The notes: generated by a model not told the origin, from the sequence alone. A DNA stretch of 64,000 bases from Desulfosporosinus sp. (GCA_003513495.1 DOPM01000041.1:27415-91414), one strand, 5' to 3'; positions 50,330 to 58,892 are shown, counted from the first letter of the stretch. Program-made: numbers and translations.

Positions 50330-51463
50330 ATGAAAGATTTAAAATTAGCAGGACTAAAGGCAGAACGGAGTTCTATTGAGATTAACGGGGTAACTTTAGG
50401 CGGTAAAGAGATTATTCTTATGGGTGGACCCTGTGCGGTGGAATCAAGTATTCAAATGAGTCAGTCCGCTATTACGGTAAAAAAGGCAGGCGGAAAGATC
50501 CTGCGCGGTGGAGTTTTCAAACCCCGCACTTCTCCCTATAGTTTCCAAGGATTGGGCCTAGAAGGGCTTAACTATTTGGTTCAAGCTGCTCGAGAACAGG
50601 ACCTTCTCTGTGTTACGGAAGTAATTGATGCTCCAAGTTTGGAATTAGTGATTGACAAAGTGGACATTATTCAAATTGGCGCCCGGAATATGCAGAACTT
50701 TGAGCTGCTAAAATTAGCCGGTAAAATTCAAAAACCGGTCATCCTTAAAAGAGGTTTATCGGCAACCATAGAGGAGTGGTTGTTGGCTGCCGAATATATT
50801 TTAGCGGCTGGGAATCCTCAGGTCATTCTTTGTGAACGAGGGATTCGCACCTACGAACCCAGTACTAGAAATACTTTAGATTTAAGTGCTGTTGGAGTAG
50901 CCAAAGAATTGTCTCACCTTCCGGTGATTGTTGATCCTAGTCACGCAGCGGGCAGAAGAGATCTGATTGCTTCCTTATCAAAGGCCGCTATTGCCATGGG
51001 AGCAGACGGTTTGTTGATTGAAACTCACCCTAATCCTGCCGAGGCGGTCAGCGATGGACCTCAGTCTTTAACCCCAGAGCAGTTCATCCAACTCGCGGGA
51101 GAACTTGGAGTAGTTGCTCAATCAGTGAATAGGGTTTTCGCGAAGAGCTTAAAAAGTGGTCAGGACACCCTTGAATCCTTGCGCACTCAAATTGATAGTA
51201 TCGATCAAGCAATTATTGAAAGTCTGGCTGCCCGGATGGAGATTGTCAGAAAAGTTGGGGACCAAAAACGTCTGGATCGAGTTAAAGATACTAACCGGGA
51301 AAAAGAGATTCTTCAGCGTTTAGTGAACCAGGCCATGGAGTTACAACTCCCCACTGACTTAGTAAAGAAGATATATCCTTTGATTTTTGAATCAGCCGTA
51401 CAATCACAAATTAAGGATAAATTGGCTAAAGACAAAGACTTAGAACGTGTGAGTGAATTATAA
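50330..51463 (+). CDS. aroF: 3-deoxy-7-phosphoheptulonate synthase fused to chorismate mutase
   Basis: 377 residues. Residues 1-265 are the KDO8P-synthase-like (type I-beta) DAHP synthase: MGGPCAVESSIQM, GGVFKPRTSPYSFQG, IGARNMQNFELLK and VIVDPSHAAGRRD. Residues about 280-365 are an AroQ-type chorismate mutase helix bundle (LESLRTQIDSIDQAIIESLAARMEIVRKVGD). The fused mutase commonly gives feedback inhibition by chorismate or prephenate in such enzymes. It performs the first step of aromatic synthesis and the branch step to Phe/Tyr. AAAGGGAGG precedes the ATG, and control is by the tandem T-box leader. Confidence 0.95.
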   Translation: MKDLKLAGLKAERSSIEINGVTLGGKEIILMGGPCAVESSIQMSQSAITVKKAGGKILRGGVFKPRTSPYSFQGLGLEGLNYLVQAAREQDLLCVTEVIDAPSLELVIDKVDIIQIGARNMQNFELLKLAGKIQKPVILKRGLSATIEEWLLAAEYILAAGNPQVILCERGIRTYEPSTRNTLDLSAVGVAKELSHLPVIVDPSHAAGRRDLIASLSKAAIAMGADGLLIETHPNPAEAVSDGPQSLTPEQFIQLAGELGVVAQSVNRVFAKSLKSGQDTLESLRTQIDSIDQAIIESLAARMEIVRKVGDQKRLDRVKDTNREKEILQRLVNQAMELQLPTDLVKKIYPLIFESAVQSQIKDKLAKDKDLERVSEL

Positions 51464-51518
51464 AAAGTCATTGTACTAAAGATCATCGGAACACATCGAT
51501 ATCTTAACCGGTTAAATT

Positions 51519-51565
51519 AAAGAGGAACTAGATAGTATTAAGGTACTTCTGGTTCCTCTTTATTG
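51519..51565. terminator. intrinsic terminator after aroF
   Basis: AAAGAGGAAC (51519-51528) pairs with GTTCCTCTTT (51552-51561), with a further AGTA/TACT inner stem. Confidence 0.88.
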
Positions 51566-51718
51566 TATCTGGTGAGGAACTTGTTTTTAGTTTTGGTTTA
51601 GATACTTACAATTTTCGAACCTTCCTTAGGATGGCTAATTTCCTTAATTTACCTAATATTACGAGAATTGATATTTTTGAAAGAGGCATAATACCGACTG
51701 TACGAGGAGGTTGATAAT

Positions 51719-51925
51719 ATGACTGTTGCTTCTCAGGTTAAACAAACCATTGCAAGTTTAAAAGGAGCTCGTGGAACCTTAAGGGTATATAGTAGTCAAA
51801 CTAGAGATAATGAGACACGATCTGTTTTTGAGGGTGCACTCGAAGAAACTAATTCAATTATCGAGGATCTGGAAAAAAGGTTGCAGACTCTCGAGTTTGA
51901 AGAACCTCAGTATAAAGGAAATTAA
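51719..51925 (+). CDS. DUF1657 (1Duf) small spore-operon protein
   Basis: 68-residue all-helical DUF1657 protein (MTVASQVKQTIASLKGARGTLRVYSSQTRDNETRSVFEGALEE in pieces). It is paralogous to the protein at 54697, and the two bracket the spore genes. DUF1657 genes (1Duf) are members of spoVA2mob-type operons linked to spore germinant-independent channel function and heat resistance. Its own role is not defined. GAGGAGG precedes the ATG; it is the first gene of the six-gene unit. Confidence 0.85.
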   Translation: MTVASQVKQTIASLKGARGTLRVYSSQTRDNETRSVFEGALEETNSIIEDLEKRLQTLEFEEPQYKGN

Positions 51926-51948
51926 AAGGTTTAAAGGTAGGTGTATAT

Positions 51949-52806
51949 ATGCAGGTATCGGCACAAATACTTTTTAAATCAATTTCGCTGTTTTTTATCA
52001 TATGGGCGGCTACCAGGATAATGGGCAAACGAAATATGAGCCAGATGAGTCCCTTTAGTTTTATAAGTTACATTGTCATTGCCATTGTGGCAGCTTTAAT
52101 GTCAATTAATATGATCAACTTAATCTATGGTTTTACAGCGTTACTAGTATGGGTGGCATTTCCTATAGCCTTAGATTATCTGGCAATCAAGAGCAAAGTA
52201 ATGCATGAGTTAATCAACGGTAAAGAAGCCGTGTTAATAAAACATGGCAAGATCATGGAAGAAAATTTGATGAGTGTAAGAATGACAGGAGAGGACCTCT
52301 TAGCTCAACTACGTGCTAAAAACGCCTTCAATATAGCAGATGTAGAATTTGCGGTAATGGAAACAAATGGTACTATCAATCCTTACTTAAAGTCAGACAA
52401 AAAACCGGTTACACCACATGACCTTGGAATTAAGGTTGCTCCTCAGGCTGAACCTCAAACCATCGTTTTAGACGGCAATATGTTAGAAGAGCCACTCGCC
52501 TCTTTAGGCCTAAACCCACAGTGGCTTTCTACTGAGCTCGATAAGATCGGGGTTTCCTTAGAAAATGTATTTCTTGCTCAAGTTGATTCATCGGGGGATT
52601 TATATCTTGACCTCTTTGACGATGCCGTCGAACTACCTCAGCCGAAAGTAAAAGAAATGCTCTATGCTACCCTTGAAAAAAGCCAGGCTGACCTTGCAAC
52701 CTATGCGCTACAAACCGAGGATGCAGAAGCCAAAGCTATGTTTTCTAATAATTCCAGAAGACTTGAAGACCTCCTCCTTAGATTACGTCCTTACTTATTA
52801 CGATAA
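51949..52806 (+). CDS. 2Duf-type membrane protein (DUF421 plus C-terminal DUF1657-like domain)
   Basis: 285 residues. Two or three membrane helices occupy the first 75 residues (LFKSISLFFIIWAATRIMGKRNMSQMSPFSF). The YetF-like DUF421 cytosolic domain follows (VLIKHGKIMEENLMSVRMTGEDLLAQLRAKN). The C-terminal 55 residues (MLYATLEKSQADLATYALQTEDAEAKAMF) resemble DUF1657, so it has the 2Duf architecture. In Bacillus, 2Duf from spoVA2mob operons sits in the spore inner membrane and raises wet-heat resistance. It lies 23 bases after the DUF1657 gene and 11 bases before spoVAC. Confidence 0.88.
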   Translation: MQVSAQILFKSISLFFIIWAATRIMGKRNMSQMSPFSFISYIVIAIVAALMSINMINLIYGFTALLVWVAFPIALDYLAIKSKVMHELINGKEAVLIKHGKIMEENLMSVRMTGEDLLAQLRAKNAFNIADVEFAVMETNGTINPYLKSDKKPVTPHDLGIKVAPQAEPQTIVLDGNMLEEPLASLGLNPQWLSTELDKIGVSLENVFLAQVDSSGDLYLDLFDDAVELPQPKVKEMLYATLEKSQADLATYALQTEDAEAKAMFSNNSRRLEDLLLRLRPYLLR

Positions 52807-52817
52807 GAGGTGCTGGA

Positions 52818-53297
52818 ATGTCGATCAAAAAGAAAAAGAAGCTTTCCCCTACTCAACAAGAATATCAACAATTTGCCCAAGCAAGAGAACCGAAACGACC
52901 TATTTTATCGAACTGTATTAAGGCCTTTTTTGTAGGAGGCCTCATCTGTACCTTTGGACAAGTTTTACAGATGTTCTTTATTAAGTATTTTCATTTTTCT
53001 ACAGAAAGTTCAGGAAATCCTGAGGTGGCGGTTATAATTATCATTACTGTCATACTCACAGGTTTGGGCGTTTTTGACCACATTGCTCAATTTGCCGGAG
53101 CAGGTACAGTTGTTCCAATTACCGGTTTTGCTAATACCATAGCTTCAGCCTCTATTGAACATCGAACCGAAGGTTATGTTCTGGGAGTTGGAGGGAATAT
53201 GTTTAAAATTGCAGGCCCGGTTATCGTTTTTGGTGTTTTTTCTGCGTTTGTCGTTTCCCTAGTCGTAATAAGTTTAAGAGCATTGGGTGTGATGTAA
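52818..53297 (+). CDS. spoVAC: stage V sporulation protein AC
   Basis: 159 residues. A basic N-terminal stretch (SIKKKKKLSPTQQEY) is followed by four hydrophobic segments with the characteristic GGLICTFGQVLQ, AQFAGAGTVVPITGFANTIASASIEHR and GVGGNMFKIAGPVIVFGV. SpoVAC forms a mechanosensitive channel in the spore inner membrane for dipicolinic acid passage. RBS AAGAGGTG, with translation coupled to spoVAD, whose TTG immediately follows its stop. Confidence 0.95.
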   Translation: MSIKKKKKLSPTQQEYQQFAQAREPKRPILSNCIKAFFVGGLICTFGQVLQMFFIKYFHFSTESSGNPEVAVIIIITVILTGLGVFDHIAQFAGAGTVVPITGFANTIASASIEHRTEGYVLGVGGNMFKIAGPVIVFGVFSAFVVSLVVISLRALGVM

Positions 53298-54302
53298 TTG
53301 TTAAAAGGTCATCAAACATGGGTTTTTGAGACAAAACCAACCATTATCGCTTCAGCCGCTGTAGGGGGACCTTATGAGGCAAATGGTCCCTTAGCTTCCG
53401 ATTTTGATCTTCTTCATGGGGATATCCGACTTGGACAAGATAGCTTCGAAAAAGCAGAACAAAAGCTTCAGGAACAGGCCTGTGAGACCGCAATAAAAAA
53501 AGCTAACCTGAAAAAGGAAGATATTCAGTTTTTATTTGGTGGAGATCTGATCAATCAGATTGTTCCTAGCAGTTTTTCGGCTCGTACTTTATCGATTCCT
53601 TTTCTGGGACTTTATGGTGCTTGTTCTACTTCTATGGAAGGATTATCTTTGGCGTCTCTTCTTGTTGAAAGTAAATTTGCTAAAAATGCTTTAGTTTGCG
53701 TTTCCAGTCATAATGCAGCTTCGGAAAAGCAGTACAGGTATCCGACTGAGTATGGTTCCCAAAAACCACCCACTGCCCAATGGACTGTGACAGGATCTGG
53801 TGCCGCTTTGGTTGCTGATCAGGGAGAGGGGCCTAAAGTAACTGCCTCAACTATCGGAAGAGTTATTGATATGGGCCTTAGTGATCCCTTCAATATGGGG
53901 GCAGCAATGGCTCCGGCAGCCGTAGATACTATTGAAGCCCATTTTAGAGATCTAGGTCGGGACCCTAGTTACTATGACCTAATCGCAACGGGCGACTTGG
54001 GACGTGTAGGACATAGGATTGCAGGAGATTTACTGAAAAAACATGGCCTTAATATTCCAGAAGAGCTTCTAACAGACTGTGGGCTTTTAATTTACAGTAA
54101 GGATCAACCGGTTGTCCTGGCTGGAGGAAGCGGATGTGGTTGTTGTGCAGTAACAACCTTTGGGCATTTTCTTAATCGTATGCGCAAGGGAGAGCTAAAG
54201 AAAATATTAGTTGTTGCGACTGGCGCCTTATTGTCCCCCATGTCCTACCAACAGAAAGAAAGTATCCCTGCTATTGCCCATGCAGTCAGCATCGAGATTT
54301 AA
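53298..54302 (+). CDS. spoVAD: stage V sporulation protein AD
   Basis: 334 residues with a thiolase-like fold. The start LKGHQTWVFETKPTIIASAAVGGPYEANGPLASDFDLLHGD is split by a family-typical insertion-free core, and GACSTSMEGLSLASLLVES, SSHNAASEKQYRYPTEYG and ATGDLGRVGHRI follow. SpoVAD binds dipicolinic acid in spores. TTG start directly after the spoVAC stop; the family N-terminus aligns with it. All the residues expected for the fold are present. Confidence 0.95.
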   Translation: MLKGHQTWVFETKPTIIASAAVGGPYEANGPLASDFDLLHGDIRLGQDSFEKAEQKLQEQACETAIKKANLKKEDIQFLFGGDLINQIVPSSFSARTLSIPFLGLYGACSTSMEGLSLASLLVESKFAKNALVCVSSHNAASEKQYRYPTEYGSQKPPTAQWTVTGSGAALVADQGEGPKVTASTIGRVIDMGLSDPFNMGAAMAPAAVDTIEAHFRDLGRDPSYYDLIATGDLGRVGHRIAGDLLKKHGLNIPEELLTDCGLLIYSKDQPVVLAGGSGCGCCAVTTFGHFLNRMRKGELKKILVVATGALLSPMSYQQKESIPAIAHAVSIEI

Positions 54303-54316
54303 AGGAGTTGTCTTAA

Positions 54317-54670
54317 ATGGAGAAATTGTTGTGGGCTTTTATAATAGGCGGCTTGATTTGCGTCATTGGACAGTTATTGCTCGATGGTCTTAAACTAACT
54401 CCTGCCCATACGACATGTACCTTAGTTGTAGCAGGCGCCATTCTTGGAGGATTTGGCCTTTATGAACCTCTTGTGAAATTTGCTGGTGCAGGAGCTACCG
54501 TGCCGATTAGCAGTTTTGGCAATTCCTTGGTCAAGGGTGCATTGCAGGAATACGAATCGACTGGTCCGATAGGAGTCTTGACCGGTATTTTCCAGATAAC
54601 TAGTGGTGGTATATCTTCAGCCATCATCTTCGGGTTTATTGGAGCGCTTATATTTAAACCCAAAGGTTAA
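54317..54670 (+). CDS. spoVAE: stage V sporulation protein AE (SpoVAEb type)
   Basis: 117-residue membrane protein with three to four hydrophobic helices. LLWAFIIGGLICVIGQLLLDG, VKFAGAGATVPISSFGNSLVKGAL and the ending ITSGGISSAIIFGFIGALIFKPKG match SpoVAEb. It is related to SpoVAC and completes the core channel set C-D-Eb found in all spoVA-type operons. AAAGGAG precedes the ATG; it starts 14 bases after spoVAD. Confidence 0.93.
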   Translation: MEKLLWAFIIGGLICVIGQLLLDGLKLTPAHTTCTLVVAGAILGGFGLYEPLVKFAGAGATVPISSFGNSLVKGALQEYESTGPIGVLTGIFQITSGGISSAIIFGFIGALIFKPKG

Positions 54671-54696
54671 AACGTTTAAACTACTTTGCTAAGGAG

Positions 54697-54909
54697 GTGA
54701 AAAATATGACCGTTGGAACACAAATGCAACAAGCTATTGCTACAGTGCAAAATGCAGCAGCCACGATGAAGACGTTTTCTTTAGAAACTCAGGATCAACA
54801 GGCTAAAAAAACATTTGAGCAACTCGCGCAAACCTTTGACACGGCTCTCAATGAGTTAAAAGGTAGGGAACAATACATTAAGAGTCAGGAACCCCAATAC
54901 AATCAATAA
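54697..54909 (+). CDS. DUF1657 (1Duf) small spore-operon protein, second copy
   Basis: 70 residues, helical, similar to the 51719 protein and to the C-terminal part of the DUF421 protein (TQMQQAIATVQNAAATMK, ETQDQQAKKTFEQLAQTFD). AAGGAGGTG precedes the ATG. It closes the operon before the 15-bp terminator stem at 54962. The conserved ending EPQYNQ/EPQYKGN is shared with the first copy. Confidence 0.85.
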   Translation: MKNMTVGTQMQQAIATVQNAAATMKTFSLETQDQQAKKTFEQLAQTFDTALNELKGREQYIKSQEPQYNQ

Positions 54910-54961
54910 AAACGACCGAGTTGTGTATGGGATGAAAAAATTATTAGTTCTGAGTTTAATT

Positions 54962-55005
54962 GAGCAAGTCTGTTTCAATTCAAGAAACAGACTTGCTCTA
55001 ATTTA
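54962..55005. terminator. intrinsic terminator of the spore operon
   Basis: A perfect 15-bp stem, GAGCAAGTCTGTTTC (54962-54976) with 54984-54998, and a 7-base loop followed by TAATTT. Confidence 0.85.
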
Positions 55006-55061
55006 ATGCATTTATACTCGTGCTTAGTGGTCTTAGGAAAACCACAATCAGTTTTGGAATA

Positions 55062-55071
55062 TGGTATACCA
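55062..55071. promoter_or_regulatory. GntR/FCD operator TGGTATACCA (upstream)
   Basis: A perfect 10-bp palindrome within a TTTTGGAAT-ATGGTATACCAAAA context, about 80 bases before the GntR-family gene. The same sequence recurs at 55884-55893 and as TGGTATACA at 55862-55870, directly after the gene. Palindromic TGGTATACCA is a typical operator form for FadR/FCD-type GntR regulators, so autoregulation is likely. Confidence 0.7.
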
Positions 55072-55152
55072 AAAACCTTGCCATTATCTTATAGAAAGAA
55101 TTATAATTGCCTTGAACGGTAGACTTATAATAATGCAAAGGGGAGAAGGAAA

Positions 55153-55842
55153 GTGGCGCATCATTTTTCACCTATTAAGTTCGATGATAATGGCCATATC
55201 CGAGATTCGGTGTTCTCCATTCTGAGAAATGCAATCTTAGATAAGAAATTAGAACCAGGTCAGCGGCTGGTAGAACGTACTATTGCAGAACAAATGGGTA
55301 TTAGTCGGACCCCGGTTCGTGAAGCAATAAACAAGCTTATATTGGAACGACTGGTAACTCATATACCACGTAAGGGAGTAGTAGTATCCGGATTTACTAA
55401 AGCAGATATTGTAGAGATCCTGTTCATTAGAACATCCTTGGAAGCGCTTATTTGTAGTATTGCGGCTAATAAAATAAAACCACGGGAATTAAAGCGTTTG
55501 GAGTCATTAGCTAAGCAAATTTCAGATGAACATGGGAAAGGAAACCTTAAAAAGTCCAATCAATTAAACGATAAGTTCCATGAAATAATATATAGATCAG
55601 CAGAAAGCCCACGAGTATATAGTTTTCTTAATACATTACATGAGTATATATCTAAGTTCACTCAAGTTGCCTATTCTAAACCTGGTCGGCCAGAAGAAGT
55701 ATGGGTGGAGCATAATGCTATCATCGAGGCTTTACGTAAACATGACAGTTCTGCAGCCGAAGTCGCTGCCAAAAGCCACGCGGAAAATTCATGTAAGGCT
55801 TATTTGGAGATGGCTTTCTTGGCCGACGATATTAAGCCTTAA
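55153..55842 (+). CDS. GntR-family transcriptional regulator, FCD subfamily
   Basis: 229 residues. The N-terminal winged helix-turn-helix (ILDKKLEPGQRLVERTIAEQMGISRTPVREAINKLILERLVTHIPRKGVVVSGF, residues about 25-75) is the GntR domain. The C-terminal all-helical FCD domain (about 90-220) contains DKFHEIIYRSAESPRV and EHNAIIEALRKHDSSAAEVAAKSHAEN with metal/ligand-binding His residues. FCD regulators sense organic acids. GTG start after GGGAGAAGGA. It is flanked on both sides by TGGTATACCA operators, and the downstream genes are two chromate-transporter-like proteins. Confidence 0.93.
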   Translation: MAHHFSPIKFDDNGHIRDSVFSILRNAILDKKLEPGQRLVERTIAEQMGISRTPVREAINKLILERLVTHIPRKGVVVSGFTKADIVEILFIRTSLEALICSIAANKIKPRELKRLESLAKQISDEHGKGNLKKSNQLNDKFHEIIYRSAESPRVYSFLNTLHEYISKFTQVAYSKPGRPEEVWVEHNAIIEALRKHDSSAAEVAAKSHAENSCKAYLEMAFLADDIKP

Positions 55843-55861
55843 TGGTTCAATTACACTATTT

Positions 55862-55893
55862 TGGTATACAAAAATTAATCATATGGTATACCA
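55862..55893. promoter_or_regulatory. GntR/FCD operator pair downstream of the regulator gene
   Basis: TGGTATACA (55862-55870) and the perfect palindrome TGGTATACCA (55884-55893), with centres 21-22 bases apart (two helical turns). They lie between the regulator and the transporter genes at 56123, so they may control the latter. The remaining gap to 56122 has only a short unassigned frame and no recognised element. Confidence 0.65.
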
Positions 55894-56122
55894 AATCTAT
55901 TGAATTACAGAGTCTAAGGTTATATACTTTACGTAAGAAAACTCTCAAGAGTAAGTGGTACTATCACACCCCCATTCCGCTGCGCGGCACCACTGATGAA
56001 CGAAAAATCCAGTACGCTTTTGTCATTGCTAAGAAAGCATCTTAAGCACTATGTCATCTAGTTTCTATATATGTTGGCCAAGGGGTTTGTAAATACCTAG
56101 AGAAAGGAGATGGAAATGCATA

Positions 56123-56650
56123 ATGTTAACACAGCTTTGGGATCTTTTAATTGCTTTCGCTAGGGCTAGTAACTTAGGCTTTGGTGGCGGACCCGCAGTC
56201 ATTCCTCTCATCAAGATTGAAGTCGTAGAGAGGTATCAATGGATGACTAACGCGGAATTTGCAAATGCACTTGCCGTCGGAAATGCTTTGCCAGGCCCAA
56301 TCGCCACAAAATTAGCAGGGTATATTGGTTATCAAGAAGCCGGATGGTTAGGGGCCTTAGTGGCGAATATCGGGGTTATTTTACCAACCTCCCTTGCCGT
56401 CATTTTACTGGCCCGGTTTTTAATGAAGTACTCTAATTCTCCGGTTTTAAAAGGAATGCTTAAGGGAGTACGTCCAGTTGTAGTCGTTTTAATAGCTCAA
56501 ACCGCCTATGATATGGGTATTGGCTCCTTCCCCGACCTTACGACTTGGGGAATTGCTTTGGCGACCGTTGTTTCTGTATTCTGGTTAAAATTGCATCCCG
56601 CACTTATTATCTTAGCTTCTATGGGTTTTGGATTATTAGTTTTTCGTTAA
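56123..56650 (+). CDS. short-chain chromate-transporter-family protein (copy 1)
   Basis: 175 residues, a single CHR domain with about six hydrophobic helices. It has FARASNLGFGGGPAVIPLIKIEVVERYQWM, then ALAVGNALPGPIATKLAGYIGYQEAGWLGAL, both CHR hallmarks (the GGG and PGP motifs). CHR proteins export chromate or related oxyanions; many in anaerobes have no proven chromate role. AAAGGAGATG precedes the start. A close paralogue follows after 85 bases. Confidence 0.88.
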   Translation: MLTQLWDLLIAFARASNLGFGGGPAVIPLIKIEVVERYQWMTNAEFANALAVGNALPGPIATKLAGYIGYQEAGWLGALVANIGVILPTSLAVILLARFLMKYSNSPVLKGMLKGVRPVVVVLIAQTAYDMGIGSFPDLTTWGIALATVVSVFWLKLHPALIILASMGFGLLVFR

Positions 56651-56735
56651 ATCTTAGAATCCTGCTAAATATCTAATGACTTATATTTCGGAGTAATTTA
56701 CGTAGTATATCAACCTTTGAAAGGGGGGGCTCTTC

Positions 56736-57281
56736 GTGTTTAGAAACTTATGGGACCTATTTATTGGCTTTACCCGAGCTTCAAACCTGGGGTTTGGTGG
56801 TGGTCCTTCACTCATTCCTCTCGTAAAAGCCGAAGCGGTGGATCGCTATCATTGGATGGATAACGAAGAGTTTGCGGATGCCCTTGCTATTGGTAATGCT
56901 TTACCAGGGCCAATCGCCACTAAGATGGCAGCTTATATTGGATATAAAGTCGCGGGTTGGTTAGGTGCTTTAGCAGCCACAATTGGAACTGTTGCTCCTA
57001 CCGTAATCGTTGTAGTTTTATTAGGAAGTCTAATTGTGAAATATTCAAATTCTCCAGAACTTCAAGCGATGCTCAAAGCCGTTCGGCCTGTAGTAGTTGT
57101 GCTTGTTGCGGAGACAGCGTATGATATGGGTAAGAAGGCTTTCCCATCCAGCAGTACTTGGGGAATTGCTGTTGTGACAGTGGCGCTGCTTTATTTGGCT
57201 AATATCCACCCGGCATTTATTATCGTAACAGCTATGCTGTTTGGTTGGGCAGTGTATGGCAGAACTAAAAAAGTAAGGTAA
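56736..57281 (+). CDS. short-chain chromate-transporter-family protein (copy 2)
   Basis: 181 residues, aligning end to end with the 56123 protein (FTRASNLGFGGGPSLIPLVKAEAVDRYHWM, ALAIGNALPGPIATKMAAYIGY, KYSNSPELQAMLKAVRPVVVVLVAETAYDMG). Both copies are of the same type, whereas short CHR pairs usually consist of one N-type and one C-type half. This suggests a homodimer or a heterodimer of duplicates. GAAAGGGGGGG ribosome-binding site and probable GTG start. Confidence 0.88.
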   Translation: MFRNLWDLFIGFTRASNLGFGGGPSLIPLVKAEAVDRYHWMDNEEFADALAIGNALPGPIATKMAAYIGYKVAGWLGALAATIGTVAPTVIVVVLLGSLIVKYSNSPELQAMLKAVRPVVVVLVAETAYDMGKKAFPSSSTWGIAVVTVALLYLANIHPAFIIVTAMLFGWAVYGRTKKVR

Positions 57282-57381
57282 TTAATTTGTAAAAATGTAA
57301 CTAGTTACTTGACTTTAAGAGGAAAATAAGCAAGATTAAACTAAAGGCATTTGTAAGGATCAACTAGTAGGAGGAATACGG

Positions 57382-57723
57382 ATGAACGAATGCGTATTTT
57401 GCACACTACCAGAGACCGTCAACCTTGTAGAAAACGAACTAGCCCGGGCATTTTATGACAAGTATCCAGTCAGCAAGGGACATGTCCTAATCGTTCCCAA
57501 AAGGCATGCTTCAAGTTTCTTTAATGCGACTGCAGAAGAAATGGCTAGTGTCGGTGAACTTCTTACCAAAGTTAAAGAATTGTTAGATGAGAGGTTCCAT
57601 CCTGATGGCTATAATGTGGGAGCTAATGTAGGGACTGCTGCTGGTCAGACAGTATTTCATTGGCATATACATGTCATTCCTCGTTACAATGGAGATGCAG
57701 GAACTGTGAGGTGGCATTCATAG
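57382..57723 (+). CDS. HIT-family nucleotide hydrolase
   Basis: 113 residues. CVFCTLP with a second Cys nearby at the N-terminus suggests zinc binding, then FYDKYPVSKGHVLIVPKRH, and the histidine triad HWHIHVIPR near the C-terminus. HIT proteins cleave AMP or nucleotide conjugates. AGGAGG precedes the ATG. Its stop is one base from the start of the M20 peptidase gene, so they are co-translated. Confidence 0.92.
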   Translation: MNECVFCTLPETVNLVENELARAFYDKYPVSKGHVLIVPKRHASSFFNATAEEMASVGELLTKVKELLDERFHPDGYNVGANVGTAAGQTVFHWHIHVIPRYNGDAGTVRWHS

Positions 57724-57724
57724 C

Positions 57725-58855
57725 ATGATCAACCGGGAAAGGTTGTTGGCCGAGTTCCTCGAGCTCATTAGAATTGATTCTCCGACAAAGAATGAACGTG
57801 AAATAGCAGATGTACTTAAAGGCCGTCTCCAAAGCATGGGTTTGGCCGTAACAGAGGACAATGTAGGCCAAAGGATTGGGGGCAACAGCGGTAATGTTTT
57901 TGCCTACTTAAAAGGCAACCTGCCAAAAGCTCCGATCATCTTATTTTCGGCCCATATGGATACAGTAGACCCTTGCCTAAATATTGAACCCGTGTTGCAT
58001 GAAGGCGTAATTTCTTCGAAAGGGCCAACAATCCTAGGAGCTGACGATAAATCAGGGATAGCACCGATTTTAGAAGCACTAAGAACCATCAAAGAGCAAA
58101 ATGTCCCACATGGGGATATTCAGATTATTTTTAGTGTAGCAGAAGAAGGGGGTCTCAAGGGCGCTAAGAACCTAGATCAAGCGCTGCTGAAAGCCGACCT
58201 TGGATTTGTCATGGATTGTGTTGGTGGACCAGGAGAAATAATTTTAGCTGCCCCAGGTCAAGATCGTCTCAACGTGATGATCAAGGGCAGGGCGGCTCAT
58301 GCTGGTTTTGCCCCAGAAGATGGAATCAGCTCAATTGTCGTCGCAGCTAAGGCAATTTCGAGTATGTCAACAGGCAGGATTGATGAGGAAACTACGTCAA
58401 ATATCGGAACGATTCAGGGCGGTAGAGCAACGAATATCGTGGCTGACAGAGTTGACATAACTTGTGAAGCAAGAAGCAGAGACTTACGGAAACTAGAACA
58501 TCAAACAGCTCATATGTGCGAAACGTTCCAGCGATGCGCTGAGGAAATGGGCGCTGTTGCAGAAATTGAGGTCATCCGTTTATATGAACCCTTTACGCTG
58601 ACTGAGGATTCTCAAGTGGTAGCCATTGCTAGCCAGGCAGCCAGGTCTGCTGGATTAAATGTCATCACTGGGGTAACTGGCGGTGGTAGTGATGCTAACT
58701 ATTTTAATCGCTATGGTGTACCCTGCGCGGTTTTAGGAACGGGGATGCACAAGCCTCATACCACTGAGGAATGGATCGAGGAAGAGGATTTGTATAAGAC
58801 AACGAATTTACTGCTTGAGATCATAAAGGTTGTAGCGAAGATTGAGAAGAGCTAG
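57725..58855 (+). CDS. M20-family peptidase, PepT-like
   Basis: 376 residues, a two-zinc M20 aminopeptidase/deacylase of the peptidase T-like type. Metal-site segments are FSAHMDTVDPC (His, Asp), LGADDKSGIAPILEAL (Asp) and FSVAEEGGLKGAKNLD (Glu-Glu). A dimerisation domain with GRAAHAGFAPEDGISSI lies mid-chain, and the final zinc His lies in LGTGMHKPHTTEEWI. It probably cleaves small peptides in the cytoplasm. Co-translated with the HIT gene and ended by the terminator at 58893. Confidence 0.93.
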   Translation: MINRERLLAEFLELIRIDSPTKNEREIADVLKGRLQSMGLAVTEDNVGQRIGGNSGNVFAYLKGNLPKAPIILFSAHMDTVDPCLNIEPVLHEGVISSKGPTILGADDKSGIAPILEALRTIKEQNVPHGDIQIIFSVAEEGGLKGAKNLDQALLKADLGFVMDCVGGPGEIILAAPGQDRLNVMIKGRAAHAGFAPEDGISSIVVAAKAISSMSTGRIDEETTSNIGTIQGGRATNIVADRVDITCEARSRDLRKLEHQTAHMCETFQRCAEEMGAVAEIEVIRLYEPFTLTEDSQVVAIASQAARSAGLNVITGVTGGGSDANYFNRYGVPCAVLGTGMHKPHTTEEWIEEEDLYKTTNLLLEIIKVVAKIEKS

Positions 58856-58892
58856 TGTGGTGTCGTGCTGGAAGTGTGGTTCGCCCAAAGGC

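Noticed and set aside
55842..56045. 67-codon frame after the GntR gene (ending TPIPLRGTTDERKIQYAFVIAKKAS)
   Set aside because: No ribosome-binding site; its first part runs through the operator pair. The end could be a remnant of an unrecognised gene, but I could not match it to a family.
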